From Agriotes lineatus (Eukaryota; Arthropoda; Insecta; Coleoptera; Elateridae), in the NCBI GenBank assembly GCA_940337035.1, contig CALNHX010000275.1, positions 248,001 to 312,000 on the forward strand: DNA of 64,000 nucleotides, given 5' to 3'. The position numbers were made by a program, and so were the translations under genes. Positions 58,582-64,000 of the stretch are shown here, in pieces (the first letter of the stretch is position 1; every line of letters starts with the position of its first letter). Under the pieces are notes generated by a model. That model was not told the origin of the DNA. It did no database searches and saw only the letters and a list, made by a program, of their open reading frames with translations.

Positions 58582-58729
58582 ACTTTCTCGCATACGGTAG
58601 TATATAGAAAGTATTGTAATCGTCAAAAAAATCGACTTCGAGATTTTGACGAATCTTGACGTTTTAGACCTCCTAGAGTCCGAAAAAACCATTTTTCGAA
58701 TTATGTCTGTGTGTGTGTATGTGTGTGCG

Positions 58730-58767
<38 letters not shown>

Positions 58768-59338
58768 CACGATAACTTAAAAACGAAATAAGGTAGACCC
58801 TTGAAATTATGTACATAGTCATTATTCAAAATTTTTAGATTCCTGTCAAATTTTGAGCGAAATCGGTTAACCGGAAGTGGCACTTTACCTAAACAGGTAG
58901 CGGTACCTATTCAAGTAAAGTACCAGTTTGCTTCGAGACATTTGAACAAAATTTTGTACATACATTTCTTATGTAGAAAAACTACCAGATATTACATTTC
59001 AGCATGATCGGTTACCCGGAAGTGGCATTTTACCTAAACAGGTAGCGGTATCCATTCAAGTAAAGTACCAGTTTGCTTCAAGTTATTTGCACGAAATTTT
59101 GCACATACATTTATTATTGAGAAAAACTCCCAGATATAAAATTTCAGTATGATAGGTTAACCTAAAGCGGCACTTTACCTAAACAGGTAGTGGTTACCTG
59201 AAAATGTAATTTTATCGCTGTATGTACATACATTGCAATCAACTTTTCAAATTTGCTAGAAAACATATACAACTGTTAAACACCAATAGTTATCAGTACC
59301 AAGGCGAATGCGAGAAAGTCTAGGGGAGCACACTCCCG
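58582..59338 (+). mobile_element. TG-repeat element, copy 2, with 145-bp tandem repeats
   Basis: It interrupts the orphan-family gene in a T-run (58575-58581 and 59339-59344). It begins TACTTTCTCGCATACGG and its other end carries ATGCGAGAAAGT, a partial inverted match. It contains a (TG)n tract at 58705-58765, then GAACACGATAACTTAAAAACG. Next come 2.3 tandem units of 145 bp starting GGTTAACCGGAAGTGGCACT at 58865, 59010 and 59155. No coding capacity. Confidence 0.75.
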
Positions 59339-59344
59339 ATTTTT

Positions 59345-59867
59345 CAAATTGGTAAGTTTTTCGCGATACCTCACAAATGATCTGAAGTCAATAATTGATC
59401 CCGTATTGGAAAGGAATGGATTTTTCGTTCATCCAGAAAACCTACTTTTAAGAATGATTTTGGACAGCCGACGTCACATCAGGGAACTTGCCGTGAGAAG
59501 AATCATTAAAGCCAGAAAAAACAGTAAGTCTACGTCTATCAGAGTATTCAAGCCACCGAAAATAGAATTTTCTGCTGTGGATTACTTCGATATGATAGTG
59601 TGGCCTGATTTTCAAGTAACTCCTCCACCTATTCTGTCCTTCATAACTGACGAACAACTGGAAATCATCCTCAGAAAGGAAATGGAAGGTATAGAGAAAC
59701 ATTTAATAAATATTTCTCCATTTCCCTGCCACCCGCAGGCAGTAGAACGCTCCTTGAAGATGGTTACAGAAGCTGCCCTATCAGTGGCCGGAGAAGTGTC
59801 CAGAGACGGTGTAATACGAAATATATCAAACTCCAGATCAGAAATGCCCTCCTTCGAGACTAAATAG
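59345..59867 (+). pseudogene. Orphan-family protein, C-terminal third (open)
   Basis: The frame is open from the insertion point: KLVSFSRYLTNDLKSIIDPV, HPENLLLRMILDSRRHIREL, DYFDMIVWPDFQVTPPPILS, FPCHPQAVERSLKMVTEAAL and MPSFETK, then TAG. The motif CH.QA.ER..K.VTEA is the most conserved part of this arthropod family as I recall it and could carry the terminal catalytic Glu. There is no start codon of its own; it is the 3' end of the split gene. Confidence 0.75.
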
Positions 59868-60258
59868 GATTATGCAGCAGGATAAACAAATTTCCCATAT
59901 TTTGGAATTTTATGATTTATTGATTTATTTTACTACATCTTGAGTATACTTATTTTAACTATTTGTGAAGTAATATATTATTTGCACTACTACTCTTTTA
60001 TTTTGAATACAAAATACCTTACAATGATTATTATTTTTACATCGGCCTCCATAAAAGAAATAAGTTATCTCTTTATGTCTTACATGCCAGAATTCTAAAA
60101 CTTTGAACCTAAGTAGAGGGCTGAAAGTGCTAACAAAACCAAAAATTAAATATTCCCTGGTAATGTACTCATCAACACGCAACTTTTAAGTCCTGTTACA
60201 GTCGGATACGTATAACTTTTTTTTTTCGTATACATGAACGGCCCGCCCTACTGCACAA

Positions 60259-60423
60259 GAGCTTTGTCTTCTTCTTGGCTACAGATTTTAGGTTGGGATG
60301 ACTCTGGTCCTGGTCTTCTTCTCAAGGTTTATTTAGGAAACGAGCAACTTGCCTTATTGACCAATGGTCTTCTAATTTGCTAATAATACGCTTTTTTGCA
60401 AGTTCAGTGAAATGCCAGAGCAT
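60259..60423 (-). pseudogene. Tc1-like transposase N-terminus
   Basis: The start ATG is at 60423 (minus strand): MLWHFTELAKKRIISKLEDH, then WSIRQVARFLNKP and an in-frame TGA, then EEDQDQSHPNLKSVAKKKTK and KALVQ at the insertion site. It is the N-terminal HTH domain of the transposase whose catalytic part lies at 47718-48648. Confidence 0.85.
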
Positions 60424-60500
60424 TTTGACAGATAAATATTATTTGTCAACATGAATTTGTTTACGGTTCTGAAACCGCTTTTAATCAGTCCAACAGTAAC

Positions 60501-60675
60501 ACCCGTATGCATAGTCGTTCGCCAGCGGATCGCCGGAGTTTCATTATGAATAGTATGTTGGCGGCACTGTACGTCTATGTCAAATTCGAGGTTATCAGAT
60601 TAGGTTTTCCGTCAGTTTTGACAGGAACTGACACAAAATCTAACCTGCTAACCTCGAATTTGAAATAGACGTAAA
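60501..60675. repeat. Foldback MITE, family M, copy 5 (partial)
   Basis: The left arm starts ACCCGTATGCATAGTCGTTC, and the palindrome is truncated on the right at AATTTGAAATAGACGTAAAC. The same truncation is shared with copy 4 (45776-45916), so it predates the duplication. Confidence 0.85.
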
Positions 60676-60704
60676 CATATGTTTTAATTCAGTGTTGTTA
60701 TAGA

Positions 60705-60745
60705 CTATTAACAAAGAGCATATATTATATGCTCTTTGCTATTAA
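60705..60745. repeat. 27-bp perfect palindrome flanked by 7-bp direct repeats
   Basis: CAAAGAGCATATA, a central T and TATATGCTCTTTG (60712-60738) form a perfect palindrome between two copies of CTATTAA (60705-60711, 60739-60745). The duplicated copy near 45735-45755 lacks it, so the site is seen both empty and filled. Confidence 0.88.
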
Positions 60746-61006
60746 TCAAATTAATTTTACTATCGTTAAGAGCTTCATTACCGTATGGATATTATCCCAC
60801 TAGATATTACTGCACTCAGAGCGGTAATGGATATTACCGCACTCTTTTTAGATAAAAAATACATTGAGCCAGAATTTATTGATGAAGATAAAGTATTGAA
60901 CAATACATGTTTGCTTATGGTACTTAACGAGACTTGTTTGATTGCCGCAAAACCCGGCTCACCTCCTCATTTGGCAATCAAACTCGTTTTGTTAAAATGC
61001 TCATAG

Positions 61007-61375
61007 TCAAACTTTTATAATTCATATTCTTATATGGGTATTTCGCCACTCTGCAAATTAAAATATTAAATAACGAAAGTATTAACAACGAACGTTTCGA
61101 GGGACAATCTGCCCTCGTTATCAACGAATAACAATTAAAACTAACAAGAACTTATCTTTTTTTCACTGGAAGGAAAAACGACCAACCTCCAATGAATTTT
61201 CTGTTAGTTTTAATTGTTATTCGTTGATAACGAGGGCAGATTGTCCCTCGAAACGTTCGTTGTTAATACTTTCGTTATTTAATATTTTAATTTGCAGAGT
61301 GGCGAAATACCCATATAAGAATATGAATTATGAATTCACGCCACAAAGAAGTTTCAGAGATTATCAAACTTTTAT
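61007..61375. mobile_element. 345-bp inverted-repeat insertion with 12-bp target duplication
   Basis: The direct repeat TCAAACTTTTAT (61007-61018, 61364-61375) brackets 61019-61363. Arms of about 127 bp (61019-61146, 61203-61329) are inverted repeats starting AATTCATATTCTTATATGGG, with CCCTCGAAACGTTCG inside. About 34 bp lie outside the right arm. The empty site is present at 45465-45476. Inverted partial copies and 10-15-bp duplications fit a Penelope-like insertion, but this is an inference. Confidence 0.8.
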
Positions 61376-61626
61376 CGTTGATATCTATAATAAAACCATG
61401 CAAAAAAATACTTATGCATAATTTTCAACTGCATAAAATAAATGTTTACTGAATATATAATTATTTAAAGTATATTGAACGTGTATTTTTAAGGACTTTG
61501 AGCATAATAATCATGCTCATAATAAAAGAATTTTAGTGTATAAATCTTCTTAGTTGAATTGCATTATGCAAGTACATTTTTTTACGTTCCTTTAATGTAA
61601 TCTCCTACCATGACTTGCCCCTTTCT

Positions 61627-61833
61627 CTAAATTTGTGGGAGGTGTTGAATTCCATCAGCCAATTGCTGTGTATTAATGTTAACAATAGAACGCCCTACTG
61701 CTCGCAGTACGTCTTGGATATGAAGTTGCACACCTCTGAGGGATTCTTTCATTTTAGGGAATAAATCACATTCAAAGGCAGTTTCACTACATGCAACCTC
61801 AATGCAGAATTTTTGCTCAAATTTTGTGTACAT
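61627..61833 (-). pseudogene. Unidentified repetitive frame, block B (copy 2)
   Basis: The 68-codon frame starts MYTKFEQKFCIEV and ends GIQHLPQI. The same peptide is at 45005-45213. Sequence upstream on the minus strand (to about 61950) could extend it. No known domain is recognised. Confidence 0.4.
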
Positions 61834-61859
61834 TATTTGAAGTGGTGCACTATGACAGG

Positions 61860-63081
61860 CTTATTTTGGGCACTTCTACTGAGGAAGTCACTTGGCAGAA
61901 TATTTCGAGTCAACTTTATCTGCTGCATAATATGATCTCAATTAGCGATTCTAGGATGTATCGATTTTAATGTTTGTCTTGTTATTGAGGTTTAATAAGT
62001 CAGTTGCCACTAGATTATGAGCAACCCTAATAATAGTATACGTGTAATATTGATTGAAATGGATATATTTCCACTACATTCGGCAATGAAATTACGACGA
62101 AAACATCTCTGAACTTGATTAAATTTAATAACTTTTTAAATACGAAAACGATATTGTGGAAATTTATCCATTTCAATTAAGATTGCATGTGTTCAAGTAC
62201 AGTTTTCTGAAACTGGCGAACTTTACATATGTTTTGTTTTTCCAAGAATTAAATAAGTCATACCACTTTGAGAACCCTGTATTTTTCATCACGAGAATTA
62301 ATTTCAAATGAGGCAAGTATTAATTTTAAAATAATAATATATATTTGATACTTCATTATTAACAATAAAAAACATTACTGATATAAAACCGAAGGAAATC
62401 ACAAATCAGTATTATAATAAAAAATTGCTCCACTACTGAGTTTGTATTTCTTAACATCATAAGATTGATGACATATTTAATTGCAACACCTCCATATTTT
62501 CGGTATGTGAAAGCAACTGTACTTCTCTACTGATGAAAGTTGAACTTCTACTTTCATTTAGGCTAAACTGCTTGAAAATAGCTACTTTCATATTATATGA
62601 AAAGAAAAAACTTATTTGCATCATTTATGCTTGTCCCTTTTTTTAAATTTGCTGCCAACATGTAAACATAAAATAAACCTACTCACTAATTTATTAAATA
62701 GTAAATTAGCAGTATAATTATGCGCTTTAAAGAATTATTATTATTGTGCCTGTTATAATGTAATAAACTTGTATCAATGCTGAAAGTTTAAAAGTCTATC
62801 TCTATATATTAAATTATTATTACAGAATTCTATCTATGAATAAACCAGACATCTGTTGGGTATATGCATAACTAAAAAAATGTTTCTTTTTTTGCTGTTT
62901 GTATCTGCGATATTTGACGTTGTGTTGCCACCGGTGATGGTGATTATAACCTACATTCGTACTAATTGTAAACGTCAGCAAACTGCAGCAGTATTATTTT
63001 ACAAAAACAAAAATTCTATTAACATTTAACTAACCAATTTTATCGGAGTGCTTTGTAAAGTTTCGGCCAGTGTAGTGCAGA
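61860..63081. other. AT-rich region upstream of SMCO4
   Basis: No coding frame is recognised. The last 200 bases probably include the SMCO4 promoter and 5' untranslated region (GTTGCCACCGGTGATGGTG near 62923 is the least AT-rich part). Confidence 0.5.
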
Positions 63082-63264
63082 ATGAGACAATCCAAGGGCA
63101 GCAAAGCTAAAGAATCGAGCAAGGAAAAGAAGCTGCGCAAGAAGGAGTTCGCAGAGACCAAGAGGCAAGTTTATACCATCGCTTTACCTGCCCTCGCAGC
63201 TGCGTTCCTGTTCATCATAGCCTATGTGTATATCAAAACTCGAAACAAGCAGTATATAGATTAA
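63082..63264 (+). CDS. SMCO4: SMCO4-like small single-pass membrane protein, complete
   Basis: The 60-codon single-exon frame begins MRQSKGSKAKESSKEKKLRK and ends NKQYID. It matches the vertebrate SMCO4 plan (about 59 residues): start MRQ-K-G-K, Lys-rich N-terminus with a short amphipathic/coiled segment (residues 8-28), then one transmembrane helix (about 31-50, IALPALAAAFLFIIAYVYI) and a short polar tail. The basic N-terminus preceding the helix predicts a cytosolic N-terminus. The function of SMCO4 is not known. A polyadenylation signal AATAAA lies near 63325. The gene is convergent with the glypican to its right. Confidence 0.92.
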   Translation: MRQSKGSKAKESSKEKKLRKKEFAETKRQVYTIALPALAAAFLFIIAYVYIKTRNKQYID

Positions 63265-63319
63265 ACGGTGCATTTCTACGTTGTATCTGTTACAAACATG
63301 TAATCGAAGATAATTATTT

Positions 63320-63365
63320 TTGCGAATAAATTTTAATGAAATGAAACACCAGTTTTTTTTTATTT
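63320..63365. terminator. Facing polyadenylation signals between SMCO4 and the glypican
   Basis: AATAAA on the plus strand (about 63325) serves SMCO4. TTTATT on the plus strand (about 63357-63363), AATAAA on the minus strand, could serve the glypican. The two 3' ends would then almost meet. Confidence 0.5.
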
Positions 63366-63664
63366 GGATATATTTTGTTCTTATATAAATAGTGTTTTAC
63401 ATTATGAATACTTATAAAAAATATTACACGGTTATATACATAAAATTACATCCGAACATCTAGTTTTCTTTCACACATTCTTAACTCAATACACCACAAG
63501 CACACCTACACCAGTATCAGTAACATTAAATTGCTTCATTTGTGCTGCTGGAAAGTTATTGAACTTAAACTAGTAACGATTAGATATGGCAATGCTGCAG
63601 TCTGTAGGTTGCAAAAAGGCAGTTTAATATATATACAAATGTACAAAAGGACTGGCAAATGGTA

Positions 63665-64000
63665 TCACAGCAATAAATCTGAGAAGGCACCCCCGAACCA
63701 AACAAGTACGATGGGCAGCAGATAATGGGCAAGTGCTTTAGCGAGTGTCGGGCCACTGATGGTGGTAGCCGCTCCCTGCGTCACTTCAGGAGGCCGAGTG
63801 CTGCTGGGAAGCGTAGGTGGAACTGGTGGAGGATTGGTCTCTGCTCTTGGAAGTTCCGGAATGCCCATACCGTAGTGGTCTCCAGAGCCTTCGAGTGCAT
63901 CCATTCCAGAACCGGAACCGCTAATGTTTGGCATGTCATCGGAATCGTCCGCTAAATCAACATCTTGCCCTTGATAAGCAGATTGTAATTTGCTAACTAG
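63665..64000 (-). CDS. dlp: Glypican (dlp/GPC4/GPC6 class), C-terminal exon, partial
   Basis: Glypicans are GPI-anchored heparan-sulfate proteoglycans that shape Wnt, Hedgehog and BMP gradients. The minus-strand frame enters at the right window edge with LVSKLQSAYQGQDVDLADD, matching the KL..AY.G.DVD segment of GPC4/GPC6. It continues with the Ser-Gly attachment cluster SGSGSGMDALEGSGD, a Pro-rich stalk, and a hydrophobic GPI signal (LAKALAHYLLPIVLVWFGGA) ending SDLLL before the stop at 63665-63667. The frame is open without start at the edge, so this is the 3' end of a longer gene. The choice of dlp over other glypicans rests on the AYQGQDVD segment and is probable, not certain. Confidence 0.85.
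   Translation of the reverse strand, partial: LVSKLQSAYQGQDVDLADDSDDMPNISGSGSGMDALEGSGDHYGMGIPELPRAETNPPPVPPTLPSSTRPPEVTQGAATTISGPTLAKALAHYLLPIVLVWFGGAFSDLLL

Larger units (their letters stand above)
48641..60258 (+). mobile_element. Orphan-family DNA transposon, 8-bp target duplication
   Basis: The direct repeat CTGCACAA at 48641-48648 and 60251-60258 brackets 48649-60250. The ends are TAGGGCGGCCCG and, inverted, TAGGGCGGGCCG, with further partly matching subterminal sequence (CAAAAGCTGCGT versus TTAAAAGTTGCGT). Excision restores the Tc1-like frame (KALVQ|YLRVN). Without its two nested insertions the element is about 3.1 kb and carries one plus-strand gene (49149 to 59867 in pieces). An 8-bp duplication points to a hAT-like integration mechanism. 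Confidence 0.9.
59578..61852. repeat. Right copy of the inverted, permuted duplication
   Basis: It contains block A (59578-60499), MITE M copy 5 (60501-60675), block C (60690-61018), a younger insertion (61019-61363) and block B (61376-61852). Its organisation agrees with the intact structure of the enclosing transposons, so this is probably the source of the copy at 44041-45916. Confidence 0.88.

Noticed and set aside
58573..58883. His/Thr-rich frames
   Set aside because: These are translations of the (TG)n microsatellite.
61220..61270. Possible hammerhead ribozyme in the CCCTCGAAACG stem of the 61019-61363 insertion, and at 54950-55000
   Set aside because: Some Penelope-like elements carry hammerheads, and a GAGGG/CCCTC stem followed by GAAAC is visible. 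The invariant CUGANGA box before the stem is missing in both places.
1..64000. CRISPR arrays, bacterial operons, rRNA or tRNA genes
   Set aside because: None was seen. The tandem repeats present (590, 15074, 58865) lack spacers, and no tRNA-like cloverleaf was noticed by eye; a tRNA scan would settle it.

Overview
This is a eukaryotic, almost certainly insect, nuclear window. It is AT-rich, its genes are split by GT-AG introns, and it is packed with transposable elements of insect type (hAT, Tc1/mariner, piggyBac-like, Jockey and other APE-type LINEs, MITEs). The species cannot be fixed from the sequence; a large, repeat-rich genome such as that of a beetle would fit. Only three host genes are visible, and they occupy about 4 kb of coding sequence.

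Host genes. (1) A golgin GM130/GOLGA2 orthologue on the + strand has four coding exons (4494-4542, 4698-5908, 34283-35077, 35498-36622), with a 28.4-kb intron between exons 2 and 3. Exons 1-2 carry five apparent single-base indels; exons 3-4 are clean. (2) An intact 60-codon SMCO4-like membrane protein gene lies at 63082-63264 (+). (3) The 3' terminal exon of a glypican of the dlp/GPC4/GPC6 class lies at 63665-64000 (-), running off the right edge and convergent with SMCO4.

Layout. 1-4.3 kb: MITEs and a 2.1-kb TTAA-flanked element upstream of GM130. 5.9-34.3 kb (the large intron): relic mariner/IS630 pieces; a complete hAT element (8979-12410) with an open 727-codon transposase and a perfect 8-bp target duplication; a nearly intact minus-strand LINE (about 13.1-17.3 kb) inside a foldback; a matryoshka of foldback elements (18.66-21.85 kb); a non-autonomous hAT (23171-24791); and a second LINE (24892-33795, 14-bp target duplication) broken by a 3.9-kb TTAA element and a solo LTR. 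36.7-42.9 kb: a LINE in the GM130 3' flank interrupted by a Jockey element that is bracketed by a direct repeat of about 420 bp.

43.6-61.9 kb is the most unusual stretch. A Tc1-like transposon is split by an 11.6-kb element (48649-60250, 8-bp target duplication CTGCACAA, short terminal inverted repeats). Its gene belongs to a repetitive arthropod protein family that I cannot name with certainty. That gene is itself split by a 7.76-kb hAT-Ac element (50709-58472, target duplication GTTTCGAC) and by a 0.76-kb element with 145-bp tandem repeats. The right flank of this assembly (59.58-61.85 kb) recurs at 44.04-45.77 kb in inverted orientation, nearly identical but in circularly permuted order, which suggests amplification through a tandem or circular intermediate.

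No rRNA, tRNA or CRISPR was seen. Almost everything outside the three host genes is explained by nested insertions, and several can be proven from target duplications, restored reading frames or empty sites inside the window.
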